Shown: positions 42,483-57,929 of the stretch, one piece after another
How positions within the stretch are numbered: position 1 is the stretch's first letter
Layout of the letters: each line of letters begins with the position of its first letter
Assembly (NCBI RefSeq): GCF_004027225.2
Contig: NC_044301.2
Span: forward strand, 19,696,098-19,760,097
From: Strigops habroptila
Taxonomy: Eukaryota > Chordata > Aves > Psittaciformes > Psittacidae
Reading direction: 5' to 3'
Length of the DNA stretch: 64,000 nt
The notes under the pieces: model-generated
Databases searched by the model: none
The model's input: the letters and a program-made list of their open reading frames with translations, nothing else
Told to the model about the DNA's origin: nothing
Position numbers and translations under genes: made by a program

Positions 42483-44240
42483 ATGTCTAATTTTGTGTAT
42501 CCTTTTCAAATCTGGGGAGAATGGATATTGATTTGGATGTTAGTGGGAGCCAATTTTGTGGTAAAAACTGAACCAGATGGAGAATTAGTAAGACAGGGAA
42601 ATCTATTGAAATTAGAATGTAATTCTACTAAAATTCCAGACCTTAATCCTGATGAGATGGCAAGTGAACTGGGAAAAATATGGAGGAAAAAGAAAATAAG
42701 AAATAAAAGGCAAATAGAAACAGATCAATTGATATATCTCCCGAGAAAAACCCAGGATGAAAATTTGATGTTAGGATTAATTAGAGAGTTTGCTAATTAG
42801 CAAAACGTGTCACAAATTACTGCTTGTTTACCAATTCCAAGAGCAGTGAATCAATCCCATGGGGAATTCTAACTATGAATCTGACAATTTTAAGGAAAAA
42901 TTAAACTACACACTGTGAACAAAAACCTGTGGTTGAATGGCAACAAAAAATGGAAACCATTCGGAAACAATGGAAATCCCCAGGTAATCAGGCTGTGAAA
43001 AATTGTTAAATTATGTTTTTATCAAAATAGGGAGATTTAAAAATGTGAGATGGTGTTCTTATGATGAACGAAGAAAGAAAAATATAAGTCAAATGATCAT
43101 GGAATGGGAATGTATTGAAAGAGGTCAGATACAAAAGAGTGAGGCGAATTGGAACTCTGAAATTTGGCTATTTTATCTCCATTTAAATACATGGCTAAAG
43201 CACCTTAGTGTTTTATTTGGGATGGAATGACTTTTGCAACCTTTCCAAATGTAAATTATAGGAGTAGTTCATCACGAGAAAAGGAAAGCTTAGTGTCTTG
43301 GTGGAAGTGTGAGAAAACATATAACTGTAATACCACTGATATGGAAATCCAAGCTATTCCTCCTTTAGCTGCTGCTTTAAAATATGGATGTTTGTGTAGG
43401 GGCCTTAGGAATGACCTCAAATTGACTGAGACATACATACCTCAAAGAGGAGCAATATTTAGTTGCAAAAGATCTGCATTCTGGAGCCCAGGACACTTAG
43501 TGTGGACAATAAGCGATGGGACCCAGACAACTCATTTACCTCTAGATGGTGAAGTAAAACAAATAACATTAGGCATACCAACTCTATGTCTAATCTGGAA
43601 AATAACTCCTTTTAGAGGAGCATTAGAACATTTAAAATTGGAAAGGGTGAAGAGGTCAGAAATAGATGAAGAATGGAATGAACCTTCAACTGGAGTGAAA
43701 GTTGGTCGGGCTTTGGAGTCTTTGCTGACTCCTTTAGCAATATATAAGAACAGGGAATAGATCTATCAACTAACAGGACAAGTAGAAAGGCCAGCAAATG
43801 CAACCAGAAAAGGATTTAAGGATTTGAATTTACAATTACAGGCAACTTCAAGGATGACCTTACAAAATAGAATGGCTTTGGATATGCTCTTACTTAAAGA
43901 GCATGGAGCTTGTGGATACTTGAAAGATAGAATTGATCATTGTTGTATACACATTCCGAATGTGACTCAAGATGTGGAGCATGACTTAGACTTATTGGAA
44001 AAGGTAGAACAGAATACTCAAAAGCTTCAACAAGACATACAAGAAAGTTGGATAGATAAAATCTTCAAGGGATTAGTATGGAATTTGAGTTCATGAGTAA
44101 AATCACTGATTAGCACTGCATTAGTCTTGTTGATAATCTTTTTAACAATTATTTTGATCTACTATTGTTTAAAAAGACAAATAAACAGCAAGACTGCATT
44201 CAATTGAATGATCATCCAAGCAGTGGCTAGACAAGAAGAT
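42483..44240 (+). pseudogene. env: ERV-D env, interrupted
   Basis: An ATG at 42483 starts SU with a hydrophobic segment (WILIWMLVGANFVV) that could be a signal peptide. That frame stops at 42800. SU fragments continue in 43003-43230 and 43227-43760, the latter with an RVKR furin-type site near 43650. TM follows with LQNRMALDMLLLKEHGACGY, a CC pair nine residues after the first Cys of the cluster, and a membrane anchor rich in Leu and Ile near 44118-44173. Several stops rule out a product. Confidence 0.83.
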
Positions 44241-44364
44241 GAACAATAATCAATTCTGAAGGCTCCCACTAACATATAATGACTCCTACCAACAAGTAAT
44301 AAAAAAAAAATAATGTTGAAATGAAAGTATTGAAATTATTTTCAAAACTTTCAAAGGGGGGAAA

Positions 44365-44980
44365 TATTGCATATTATCTTAAGTTTTACTGAATCTTTCT
44401 ATGTTTTGTGTTTGTGAAATAGTTATCTATAGGAACATCTTGATTTAAGAAGTTAGCCTTTATGTTAGCACAGGTTGCTGTGTTACTTGAAATCGGACTC
44501 CGTGTTGCTTGAAGTCCCTGTTCTCTGTGACATAGCCTTAGTCCTTACTCTCTAGACCATAACCAAAGCACCTAGGATGAGTTATTTGACAACCTGGCAA
44601 GGTAGAAAACTAGCTGGCCAACTTGGCAACAAAACTTCATTTTAAGGTGACCTGAAGTAAACTGCCTTCATTATAATACTAAAAACCACACCCACAGATC
44701 AAAAAGACCCTTGCCCAGGTGAAGACCCTTCCCCCATGCAAGCGTAGTAACAGAAAAGAATGACACTGCAGATATAATTGTATGCAAATCACTAACCAAT
44801 CATTGTAATTGGAATGTACTACCTTGTAATTTTTGTGTATAAATGTAATGATGAAATCAGCATTGGGTGTGCTTGATTTGTGGAAATTCCACCTAGCACC
44901 CAGCGCTGCAATAAAGAAGTGCCTGCTTCTTAATGCTACATTGGTGTTAAGGAGTTTCATTCTCCCAACTTTCAGTGACA
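44365..44980 (+). mobile_element. ERV-D 3' LTR
   Basis: Preceded by a CAAAGGGGGGAAA polypurine tract. It begins TATTGCAT, having lost the usual TG, and ends CAGTGACA. Poly(A) signal at 44910-44915. It matches 31129-31768 with scattered substitutions and small deletions. Confidence 0.88.
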
Positions 44981-44984
44981 AAAA

Positions 44985-46150
44985 CAGGATTAAGACTCGC
45001 TGACGGTGTAATGCAGGGCAGGTAATGTTGCTGCAGCTCATGATTTAAACTTCTTTGTGGCTAAATTATATTTTGATTTCTATAGATAACAATTCAGTAC
45101 CTCTGAGCTTTAAACTTGCTTCTGTAAAAGGTAAAAAACCAGGTTATTTTGTTCTCTCCATATTTTTTTTCTGGAACAAAATAAGCAACCCTCTCACCTG
45201 AGCAGGATAGTAAGCATCCTGAAGAGGTTCTTCAGAGACTTATGAGGATCATTCCATTATTTTTTTTTTTTCCCTCCAGATTATTTCCAAATAGTTTGTT
45301 TGGTTTTTTTTCTTTAACCATGGGTGGAACATTAGGGGAGCCTGTGGTCAATCTGTCAACATGGAGAACATGGCTGGTTACCATGCATTGGACAATTTGC
45401 ACATTTTCTCCATATCCTCAAAAGTATTTCTTAAAAGCAAATAGTTTCAGTCTAATATCTACAACATCTGTTAGTTTGTTAATACCTTGACACCATTCCT
45501 ATTGTATCTGAATGACAATTACCCTATTGTATCTCAATGACATTGATTAACAAGGCAGTTTGTAATTAGATGGGGTAATGTAATTCCTGGCCCTCTGTAA
45601 ACATCTGGATTTGCAAATCTGCATTCCTAGCTTGAGAGCTCTCTGCCACAGATTACTAATTACACCATGTTCTTGTATGTCAGTACTTACATCCTCCTGC
45701 TGAGCATCTCTTCTTTGTTCCCAGCATGAGTCAGAGACTGTTGTCAATACAGAGAAAATCAACATAATGGCCTAGCACCGCATGTGACATTTAATGAAGT
45801 CATGTCTAATTAGCATGGCTGGTGTTACTTTATTAAAGGCAGAACTGCAGAAGCTGGGTGCTCCCGTGCTAGTCAAGTGTGCAAGACTTATAGTCTGTGG
45901 CAACGGTGGTATCTGGCACAGGAAGCTCCGCACCTCCGCCTTGCCGCCTCCTCTGTGAGGAATAGGGCTTCTGGAAAAAGCGACAGGCCCATCTGTTCTT
46001 GTTCTTTCTTTTAACTCTGTCCTTCAGAGCCCGCTGAGCGGTCAAGGTGGCAGGGGAAGGAAGGCCACCCTGCCTCCTCCCGGGGGGTCCCCACAAAGCA
46101 TCAAGGGCAACTCCCAGCTCAGGAGCGTAAGAAACACCATTGTGTTGCTT
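44985..46150. other. Non-coding DNA right of ERV-D
   Basis: Short frames only, with T-rich runs near 45255-45310. I see no gene, RNA or repeat that I can name. Confidence 0.45.
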
Positions 46151-46159
46151 TTACTGCCT

Positions 46160-46605
46160 TGTAAGAATAGCTAGCGTGATAACAAAAGATAAAGAGGGAG
46201 TTGGCAAATAGGCGGGAGGTTTCAGCCCAAACTCATTGTAGTCGGAGTGATAAAAGAGCTAGAACAAGGCTTGATACTTGAAACCAAGCTCCTCGGGGTG
46301 GGGTGAGTTAGGCGACTATACCATAAAAGGGAATGTGTAAATAAGGGGAAGGGGCGCTTAAAGTACAGTAGTGGAAGATGTAACCGGGGCGGATTTTGCG
46401 CGGGTAACTTAGGTGCATCGGATAGGCTGTAAACCTTGGAGTACCTAGCCAACAGGGAAACAAGGGAGGGACTTTGCAGTCGGGAATAGGGGATAAAAAG
46501 GAGAAGCCTTGTAACCAGGGTGTGCCTACTTACTAGGACACCTGCTTTCGCAAAAACGTTAAATAAATAGCTGCTTCATTGTTGTGTCTAACCTGAGCCT
46601 TTACA
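46160..46605 (+). mobile_element. Possible solo LTR upstream of CBLN1
   Basis: A TATA-like box (ATAAAAA, 46493-46499) is followed about 65 bases later by AATAAA (46562-46567), then a GT-rich stretch and a TTTACA end near 46605. The compact TATA-to-poly(A) spacing and CA end fit a gammaretroviral-type solo LTR. The 5' end at TGTAAGAATAG is a guess and I found no target duplication. Confidence 0.42.
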
Positions 46606-47800
46606 AGAAAAGTTTTTAAGTTTCTAACAGGAGGGAAATGCCTCCTGGATCCAAACCAGCAAGCTACAACTAAAGAGCTCTATAGCACAAGAGAATTGAT
46701 GTCTGTCATGCACAAGACATGTCTTAAAGGGAAATATATGACTACTTTTTTTTTTTTTTACATAAAAGAGAACCATGTATGATGAAAGAACACACAGTCA
46801 AGCACTCAGAAAAATGAAAAGGACGGAGTTGTGCTCCTTCAGTTCCCATTTCCCCATGTCACCTTGCCAATACTAACAAGGATGCAGAATGCTTGTTTTC
46901 ACTGATTTTTAGTTGCTTTAACCATATTAGTACCCCTTAGAAATATTTAGGGGTTTTGGTTTTTTTTTTCAAGTTTCCGATTCTGCCTTTGGACTCAGTT
47001 AAGAAGGTCAGCAGTAATAACATTATAAATCATAAGCTTATGTCTGGAAGTAAAACATGTCACACCTTCTAACAGGCTGTGGCTCTTCCCACTCAGTTTT
47101 ATCTCATTTTCCACTTCTCAGGAGAGTTTTTGTTTCTATTTTATTATCTCTCCACCTCCATTCTTACCACTTTCCTTCCCCTATGATCATTTTACAACTA
47201 CATTGCTTTCCAGACCACTTCAATGCTGAATGTCTAAAATACAGTACAGGGTATTTTGGTCTTCCCTGAGGTACGAGGCCATTGGTTATAACCACATCTG
47301 TCTCCTCGGAGCCAGCCAGTGCCAGCCTGTGGGCAAGCTCTGGTACTTCAGAGACCTCTGTCTGAGAACTGTACAGGCACACATGTAACTGAGCAGGGCA
47401 GGAACATGAAGAAAGTTTTATTTGTAGCAGTTTTCAGAGAGAGATCGATTTACCAGGTAAAAACTTACGAATCACACAACCCGAACAGCACAGAAAATAA
47501 ATTAACGCTTTTACCCAAATTCATAGTGATTTGCATTGGAGCCCAGTTTTGGATGATATTCAGTTTCCCAGAGAGGATGCTACAAACTCCATATAAGATT
47601 TTATCTCCGAATATAATTTCAATTTTGCAAACAGATCTGCCAGTTAGAAAGTTATTTTGTTCCCGTGGTTTGTTTCAAATAGTCCATCTATAAATCTCGT
47701 TTTGCAATTCCGGGTTATGGTTATGATTTTTTTGAGAGTACATCTAGAACGCACACGGCCACATGTCCACCACGACAAAGCAATCCCTGCACTTTAGGAA
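46606..47800. other. Upstream intergenic DNA of CBLN1
   Basis: AT-rich, with a T run near 46748-46760. No gene supported. Regulatory elements of CBLN1 may lie here, but nothing in the sequence identifies them to me. Confidence 0.45.
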
Positions 47801-47814
47801 GTAACGACCCTAAA

Positions 47815-50645
<2,831 letters not shown>

Positions 50646-51405
50646 ATCTCTTCTTATCCAAGGGAGAGATCTCTTACAAATTCCCAAGTCGTAGCTGGGT
50701 TTAAAGAGTCATGGACAGCAGACTTTTTACATTCAAATATTAAAGAAGCTAAGTCCTGCTTAGGTTTGCGTACACTTGCTTTGAAGAATTACTACTTATT
50801 TTTGTTGTGTTGCAGCCAACAGGCAGGAGATGCTATAATTGATCAAGCACCCATTTATATTCTTTTTCCCACAAAATTGGTTCCCATCCCTGTGTCACAG
50901 GTGTAATCTGCCATTGTTTCCCCCATGGTTTCTGCCTCACACAAGTAGACTTTAGATATTTCCATTGTCCTTTACAGCATATTTTGTGGTTTTGTTTTTA
51001 AAACACGTTAATCTTGACTCTTTCTCTGAGTTTAACGTTAAAAAAAAAAAACTAACAAAAAACAACCCACCAAAAAAACACCAAAGTATTTTTGAATACA
51101 TGGATGCCATGATGGAGGGGAAAATGCAATTCTTGCTGTGTACTGGCTGGCAAAAGGGAAAATTTCTCTACAAAGAACTAGTCACAGCCAAGGCTGACTA
51201 GAGTATTTCAATACTTCTATGTAATTCTGAGTGACTGAAACTTTAGGCTGCTAAATGTTTTGATGCTTGTTTTGCTCTTGTATAATGTGGCCCAACTAAA
51301 CACCAGGAAGTATACCGAACTTTTACTATTACTCTGTAATATATGTGTGAATATCGAAAATTAATTTTTGCTTTAATTCAATAAAGTTTAAATGGGACTT
51401 TTATT
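50646..51405 (+). other. CBLN1: CBLN1 3' UTR with poly(A) signals
   Basis: AT-rich sequence with a proximal ATTAAA (50739-50744) and a canonical AATAAA (51380-51385). Downstream the base composition changes sharply to GC-rich, so the transcript most likely ends near 51400. An A-rich run lies at 51041-51080. Confidence 0.7.
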
Positions 51406-51419
51406 TTTCTTAACCAGAA

Positions 51420-53760
51420 ATGAGGTTTCTCAATGCAGGCAGGCAGGGGGAGGAAGTGGCTCTGCGCAGTCCCGGGGCCGCGGCCGCAGTGCTCCGTGCC
51501 ACCACCCCCTACCCCCCCAGCGGGGCCCCGCGGCCGCGCAAACCTCGCGGGCGGGGCCGGCAGCGCAAGCAGAGCCGCCGCTAGGAAGTTTCCTGCCGAC
51601 TCTTCTATCCACTTATTTACAGCATTAATCTGTATTCTGTAAACCAGATAGATAGCATTTTATACGGCCGTCTAAAAATATCTGACGATGTACACTTTTA
51701 TGCTCGTATTGTTTATTTGCCAGTATTATCTTGTTTATAGTCTTTTAAAGATGTAAATGCTATAATTTTGCAGTACTCGGAGATTGCTACTTTTATTAAA
51801 AGGTGCGTACGAGGATTTCGACTGTATCTAAATTTGAATGTGAAATAAACCGGTGACACGAGTCCTGGGCTGGGTGTTCAGGGCTGCTCCGCGCCGCGGT
51901 GCGGCCCCGGCAGAGCCACACGAATCCCGGCTCCCAGGGAAAAACTGAAATAGCTCCGAGCGGGGGATCAGCACGAGCACAGTAAGCAACGCTTCTCGCT
52001 TTATTCACAGGTTCTGCCCTGGAAATAGGCGGGCGGTTCCGCGCTCCGCGGAGGGGCGGCCGGTGGGAGCGGGGCCGGGCTCTACTTGATCCCGAGCGGC
52101 CGCGGCCCTTCGTTTCCAAGTGGAACACATCGGCCGCGAGTCAGCACCTGCTCCTCTGTCACCGAGGGACGCAGGGGCCAAAACACCACCCCCTTCCGCG
52201 ATATCGACCGGCGCTTGTCGCGATTCGCGCCCGGCAGCAGAGGGGAAGGCGCGGGCAGCCCCCGCCGGGAGCTCCTCAGGAGCCGCGGCACCTGCGGCAG
52301 CTGGCGGGAGCCGTGCGAGGAGACAGCTGAGATTTATGGAAAAGAGTTAATAACGGGAGGCAGCCGGGTTGTTTTCACTTGGAGTTATAACCTGCCTGAG
52401 ACAACCCACATATCGGATTCTCCGGGCTGTGCGCTCCTCTCAATATGAGACACTTTATTACTTTTCCTGAAGCCTTTCGCCGTTCCCGCTCCGCGCTCCC
52501 GGTCGGGCCCCTCTCCCGCAGCGCGGCTCGGCCTCCTGCCGCCGCACCCGCTCACCCAGAAGCAAAGCCGCCTCTGCCCCCCGTGACCGCGGCAAGGGGG
52601 CAAAGGGAGAAAAAAAACCCCAAACAAACAAACAAAAACCAGAAAGAGAAACAGAAATCACCGGGTTGCAAGAGCCGCAGCCCGCGCAGGGAGCCCAGCC
52701 GCCGCGGGGTGCCCCGGCAAGCGCCGCCGGTGCAGGGGCTGCTGGCGCTGATGCTGCGCTCTTTGCTTTGTTGGGTTTTTTTTGTTTGTTTTTGGTTTTT
52801 TTCTTTTCCTCTTCCTTAACAGGAAGCAAATAAAACCGTCGCCTTCCGCTGAAAGTTTTCCACTGGTTGTGAGCGTCTCATTAATATTGTGCAGCTGGAA
52901 ATTATATTACCCCCAATCGCAGCAAATCACCGCTCTATGGCTATTGCAAAACGCCGCCGTGGCTGCCTGGAAAAGCTGCTTCTGCTCCACGCCCGCGCAG
53001 CGAGCCCCCCCTTAACACTGTGCGGTACCCAGTGGTAAGCCCTGTGCGGGGCGCAGCCGCCCGGAGGCCCCGGGGAGGGACAGCGCTGCAGCATCCTCGC
53101 TGTGGAGGTAAAGTTGCCGCTGCACCGAAGCCCCCGTGGTGCCCGGCCGGGCCGAAGGGGGCCCCAGGGGTGCGGCCCGGTCCCGGGAAACCCCATTTCC
53201 CGGAGGGGCGGGCGGGTCCCGCTGCCTTCACGGCTCCGTCCAGAGCCCCCTGGCTGTAACGTCTAGAAGCGGGGGGATATGTCCGAGCCGCCGCTGGGTG
53301 GTTCACTTGGGCAGACAGACTATGTGTAACAAAACCCCCTTTCCATCATCCCTCTCCCCCTGGTCAGCGGAGAGGGCGCCAGCCCTAGGAGGGAAAGGCC
53401 GCGAAGGAGTCCTCAGACGTGTCTGGAGGGTGCGGCGGGCAGCCGGAGGGAGCCGTTAATGCGGGGCCTCCCCGGGGCTGGGCGCCCGACGGGGCAGACA
53501 GGGAATCTCGGGCCGGCTGGTCACACGGTGCTTGCAGCCATCTCGCGGGCGGAGTGGGCGGGATTCCCGGTGAGCCTCGTACTTGTGCGTGAGCACGAGC
53601 CGGGTGAGGTGGCGCTATTTTGCTCAGGATGCGGTGTTGGGCCTTATGACCCGTGGTACTCCAGGCATTCCGGGAGGAGAACAGGTTCCGAGGGAGTGAC
53701 CAAGCCAAAGGAAACTGGACTCGGGTGCAAGTGGCCGTCTGCGCACTGCGGGTAAGTACG
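51420..53760. promoter_or_regulatory. Series of CpG-rich blocks downstream of CBLN1
   Basis: CpG-dense blocks occur at about 51450-51600, 51860-52110, 52180-52740 and 53010-53760, separated by short AT-rich pieces. No protein-coding homology is recognised in any frame. Such islands often mark promoters, so an undetected or non-coding transcript could start here. Confidence 0.5.
53459..53751 (+). other. Possible first exon of an unannotated transcript
   Basis: An open frame from an ATG at 53459 reaches a strong donor match, GCG|GTAAGTACG, at 53751/53752 inside a CpG island. I recognise no domain in the translation. It could equally be part of a long non-coding RNA or chance. Confidence 0.2.
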
Positions 53761-53808
53761 TTGGGTCTGCCCCCCCCCCGGATGCTGAGGCTGCCCCACA
53801 CCTGTAGG

Positions 53809-53826
53809 CCGCAGCCACCATTTTGA
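53809..53826 (+). promoter_or_regulatory. YY1-like site in a CpG island
   Basis: GCCGCAGCCACCATTTTG resembles the GCCGCCATTTT core of YY1, which often sits just downstream of CpG-island start sites. It is a single short match. Confidence 0.3.
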
Positions 53827-53899
53827 GCAGCGGAGTCGGGCGCGGCTTGCGCGTGGGCAGCGGGGGTCTGGCTCCGAGCAGCGTTAGCTGGGCTGCGTG

Positions 53900-54427
53900 G
53901 AGGTAGGGGTGGCCAAGGGGTTGGTGCGGCCTCGGCTGCTGCCGCCGCCGTCGCCGTCGCCCTCGGCTTTGCACCGTAGCCCCGCCATGACTGGGGAGCA
54001 GTGGGCGGGGGCCCCCTCGGCCAGCAGGCTTGGCAGCCTGTCCTGCCCATGGTGCCGTGCCCCAGCTTTCTGGTTCCCCTCGCTCCCTGCCACCAAAGGG
54101 TCCCTCGTGGGGAGGCTATTTCCCATCAGGGCTCTAGGGCCTCGTACCTAGTCCCTGCAGCCGTGGAACTGCTGAGCCTGCTCCTGGGCATGGGTGGGTG
54201 CATGCTTCCTCCAGACATGAGCAGCTACTGCTCTTTACCCAGCTTTAATGTGTTTCTCAGTTGATGTAAGTAATATCTGATTGAATTTATTGCTGATTAG
54301 GGTTGGGCGTTAGTTTAGACAACAAGAAATTACATTTTATTCAGTTCATTAGCATGACTAGTGTTTGGTTTATGAGCATATCACTAATGGTAACAACCAG
54401 ATTTCTAATGTGAATATAATTACACAA
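53900..54427. other. Intergenic DNA left of ERV-F
   Basis: The GC content falls from the island into AT-rich sequence. No gene recognised. Confidence 0.4.
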
Positions 54428-54923
54428 TGTAAGGGAATTAAAGGAAAAAAATCCACATTGTGGAGAAAAGCTGTGGCCTTGCCAAAAATATCAGGAATAG
54501 TGAATAAGCACAAGAAACTGCTTTACTCAAGGAAAATAACTTCTGCAAACCATGTAGCAATATGACCACTGGCCACTAAGCATAGCACAGAAACTGCTTT
54601 GCCCATGGTAAGTAACTTCTGCAAACAATGTGGCGATGTGACTGCTAAGCATTGCTAGACTTCTGCTTTTTGGTAGCCTGCAGCTTGTGCAAGCAGAATA
54701 GAAAAATTATATTACAGGCTGTAACCTCTGAGTATCTAAGACAAAGGAGAAAGGGGGAGGGACCTCATGGATGGGATAGGTATAATTATAGTGATGATGC
54801 TAAGAAAATTTGAGAACCCTGAACTAGGTGTGTCTGGTGGGGATCTCCCTTTATTCAAATAAAGCTTCAAACCTCACTCTGCCTCACGAGCTACTCTACT
54901 ATCAAAACCAGGTTTTCCTGACA
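54428..54923 (+). mobile_element. ERV-F 5' LTR
   Basis: From TGTAAGGG to TCCTGACA. It has a weak TATA-like TATAATTATA near 54781-54790 and a poly(A) signal at 54858-54863. U3 holds an imperfect direct repeat (about 54508-54565 and 54590-54647, sharing GAAACTGCTTT and AACTTCTGCAAAC). Confidence 0.8.
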
Positions 54924-54926
54924 AGT

Positions 54927-54944
54927 TGGGGGGCTTGCCCGGGA
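54927..54944 (+). promoter_or_regulatory. ERV-F primer binding site, tRNA-Pro-like
   Basis: TGGGGGGCTTGCCCGGGA resembles the tRNA-Pro site with an indel and one or two changes. Confidence 0.5.
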
Positions 54945-55217
54945 CCTGCTGTGTCCTTGGCCTGCTGAAACCCGAGTGAGCCGACGGGCACCCACACCGG
55001 CAATTACGGTGTTCGTCTTGCTCAAGGTAACAGTACAGACAGGGACCATATGGGTGCCCAGGACATTTCCTTGGAGGCAGATGGAAGATGGGCTCTGGGT
55101 GGAGCCCAAAGATGGCCGCAGGGATAGAGGTGATTGTTCAGGAACAGGCTCAGGGTGAGCCCAAAGATGGCTGCAGGGATCGAGATGATCATTTAGGAAC
55201 TCAACCAGTGAGTCAAA

Positions 55218-55670
55218 ATGGGAAATAAGGGAAGCCAGGCGGGGGATGGGCCCAGGAAGGGTCTAAATGGAAAAGGTAACAAAGGAAAGGAAAAAGACCC
55301 TTCTGTTCTTCTGGACAGCCTGCTAGGGATGGTGATAAAATATTGGGATAGTCTCCACCCTTTGGAGGGGGTAACCACAGAAATTATGGTTAGGTATTGT
55401 TATTTTCTGTGGCCAGGGTATGACTTGCCAAAGGGATTTAAGTGGCCAGTGCTGGGGATGGATGATGCAAGATTAAATCAAAATTTGTGTTTTTATTTGA
55501 GTGATACTGGGAAAGGGATTCTCAAGTGGGAATGTGGGGAGATGTGGCTGAAACGGGCCTCCCCCATCAGGATACTTCCTGTTTGGGCAAAGGAATCGAA
55601 TGGCGAAGGAAATACGGAAAAGGAAAAAGGTCAAGAGAATGACATTTTGCAGATTCTGCCTCCCGCTTAG
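55218..55670 (+). pseudogene. gag: ERV-F gag, matrix fragment
   Basis: A 150-residue frame starting MGNKGS (a myristoylation-type start) that resembles a gammaretroviral matrix. The frame stops at 55670 and the next sequence belongs to the protease region, so the rest of matrix, all of capsid and nucleocapsid were deleted. Confidence 0.75.
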
Positions 55671-56926
55671 GGAGAAGAAGGGCAGGTGGCAGAAAGAATA
55701 CAGCAAAACCAAAGAATAAGTGGAAAAGATGGGCGAGTATTGTTCCTCAGACCACTATTAGTAGATGTGGGAGGCAAATGTAAAATGCATGAGTTCTTGT
55801 TTGTTTCAAACTGTGACTGCAGTTTATTAGGGAGAGATTTAATAGCTAAATTAGGAATGCAAATTAACATCAAAAAGAAAAGGGCAGGAGCAGACGCGGT
55901 TATAACCTTAGCAAATTATCTGATAGCACTTATGCCAGGGTAAATCCAGAAGTATGGGCAGTACTGGGGAATTATGGAAAATTAGAGATAGAGCCTATAC
56001 AAAATACTCTGAAACAACCTGGTCAAGTAGTGTCTAAGAAACAATACCCTATTTCGAAAGAGGCTGCAACCTATTATTGAATCTTTACTTAAGGCGGGCC
56101 TGTTAGAGCCCTGTATGTCTCCTTATAATACCCTGTCCTACCAGTTAAGAAACCGGATGGAACCTATAGAATAGTACCACTACTATTCAGTACTTGATTT
56201 AAAGGATGCTTTCTGAGGATGTCCACTTACAGAGAACAGTAAACAGTACTACCTTTGAATGGGAACAAGAGAAAGAAGGGAAAATAGTAAAGCAGCAATT
56301 GATGTGGACAGTCCTTCCACAGGGGTATACAGAGGCACCTGTCCTGATTGGGCAAGCCTTGTAGAAAACATTGCAGGAATTTACTCTGCCTCCAGAGATT
56401 AGGTTATTGCAGTATGTAGATGATTTACTCCTATCAGGAGAACAAGAGGAAGTGGTTAAGGAAGCCACTGTAACATTGCTTAATTTTCTAGCTAAAAACA
56501 GGCTTAGAGTATTGGGGGAAAAAAAAAAGAACACAAATGGTAGAGAAAAAGATTAAATATTTGGGACATATTTTGACTGAAGGCTTGGGGTATATTAACC
56601 CCAAAAGGGTCCAAGGAATTTTAGAAGTACTGTTAACCAAAAACTAAAAAAGAGTTAAGACAGTTTTTTGGGGCTAATAGGATTTTGCGGAATCTGGATA
56701 GAGAATTTGTCAACAATGACTAAACCCCTGTATGAACATTTAACTCAATCAAATCCAAATATTCTTGTATGGACTCCAGAGGAAGAAAAGAATTGTAAAG
56801 TGTTAAAGAAAGCTCTTGAGAGTGCCCTGGCATTGGCCCTCCCAGATGGGGACAAACCTTTTGAATTGCTTGTGGATGTAAAGAAGGGTCATGCAAAAGG
56901 AATTGTGACTCAACAGTATGGGGGGG
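55671..56926 (+). pseudogene. pol: ERV-F protease and RT remnants
   Basis: The protease C-terminal half shows LLGRDLIAKLGM (frame 55686-55943); its catalytic DTG part is missing or degraded. RT is visible as KKQYPIS, then YVDD at 56413-56424 (YVDDLLLSG), and the connection in 56668-56931. Stops and small deletions abound. Coding sequence is cut at 56926 by ERVL-2 and resumes at 63515. Confidence 0.82.
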
Positions 56927-57511
56927 TGTAGTGGTTTGAGCCCAGCCGGAAACTCGGAACCACGCAGCCGCTCGCTCGCTCGCTCCCCCCCTTCTTCCTC
57001 CCCCCACTCCCGGAGGGATGGGGAGGAGAATTGGAAGAATGTAACTCCCACGGGTTGAGATAAGAGCAGTCCAGTAACTAAGGTATAATACAAAACCACT
57101 ACTGCTACCACAAATAATAATAATGATAAGGGAAATAACAAGGGGAGAGGATAAAATTGCTCACCATCCACCAACCGATACCCAGCCCGACCCGAGCAGT
57201 GATCTGGGCCTTCCGGGTAACTCCCCTGGTTTATATACTGGGCATGAGGTGCTGTGGTATGGAATATCCCTTTGGCTAGTTTGGGTCAGGTGTCCTGTCT
57301 CTGCTTCCTCCTGGCTTCCCCGCCTCCAGCTTCCCCTCCTCCCTGACAGAGCATGAGACTGAGAAAGTCCTTGGTCGGAGTAAACATTACTTAGCAACAA
57401 CTAAAACCATCGGTGTTATCAGCGTTGTTCCCAGGCTGAAAGTTAAAAAACACAGCACTGCACCAGCTACTAAGAAGGAGAAAAATGACTGCTATAGCTG
57501 AACCCAGGACA
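56927..57511 (-). mobile_element. ERVL-2 3' LTR
   Basis: LTR-A unit from TGTAGTGG to CCAGGACA (plus strand), 585 bp, including a CGCT microsatellite (near 56970-56984) and a small duplication CTTCCCCxCCTCC near 57314-57341. Confidence 0.88.
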
Positions 57512-57929
57512 GTATCCACCCCTTATTCCATGCCATTCACGTCATGATCAGATCCCACATCTCTCAACACACCATAGCCCCTGTCCCATATATACGCATA
57601 TATATACACCCACACACAAAGATATAATTCCCTAGTCCATGGACCAATCCCTATAAAATTGCTGAATTCATCCAGTCCATGATGTCAGGCTCCATCTCTT
57701 GTAATAGTCTTTCAGGGCTGGAGGGACGGTGTGTAGTGTTGGGTTGTTGCCTGCTGATGACACCACCAAACTCGTCTGGTCACTGCTGAGCTCATCTGGT
57801 TTCCTCAAACTTCATTCTTTGTTGGGGTGATGATCAGAGGGAAATCAGGGTCAGTTGCTGGCAACCTGAAGATATCTAGCTGGTGGGCTATAAAAGTGTT
57901 ATAGAGCAGGCAACAGCGTACAATTGAGT
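57512..57929 (-). other. ERVL-2 3' untranslated region
   Basis: Counterpart of 39443-39864. A TA/CA-rich repeat lies near 57588-57612. No coding sequence. Confidence 0.55.

Larger units (their letters stand above)
31129..44980 (+). mobile_element. ERV-D: decayed class I provirus with three nested insertions
   Basis: Plus-strand provirus with LTRs 31129-31768 and 44365-44980 and a probable AAAA duplication (31125-31128 and 44981-44984). Gag, protease, RT, RNase H, integrase and env follow in order, all interrupted by stops and frameshifts. Removing the nested elements at 33810-34372, 37317-38269 and 38876-42479 with their duplications leaves about 8.7 kb. It is older than ERV-B or ERV-C: its LTRs have drifted more and the 3' LTR has lost its initial TG. 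Confidence 0.9.

Noticed and set aside
45797..46100. Possible host exon upstream of CBLN1
   Set aside because: Frames are short and the splice signals unconvincing. The stretch leads into what looks like a solo LTR.
53385..54050. A 221-codon minus-strand frame in the downstream CpG island
   Set aside because: Low-complexity Ala/Pro/Arg composition, no domain and overlapping frames on both strands. It is expected by chance in GC-rich DNA.
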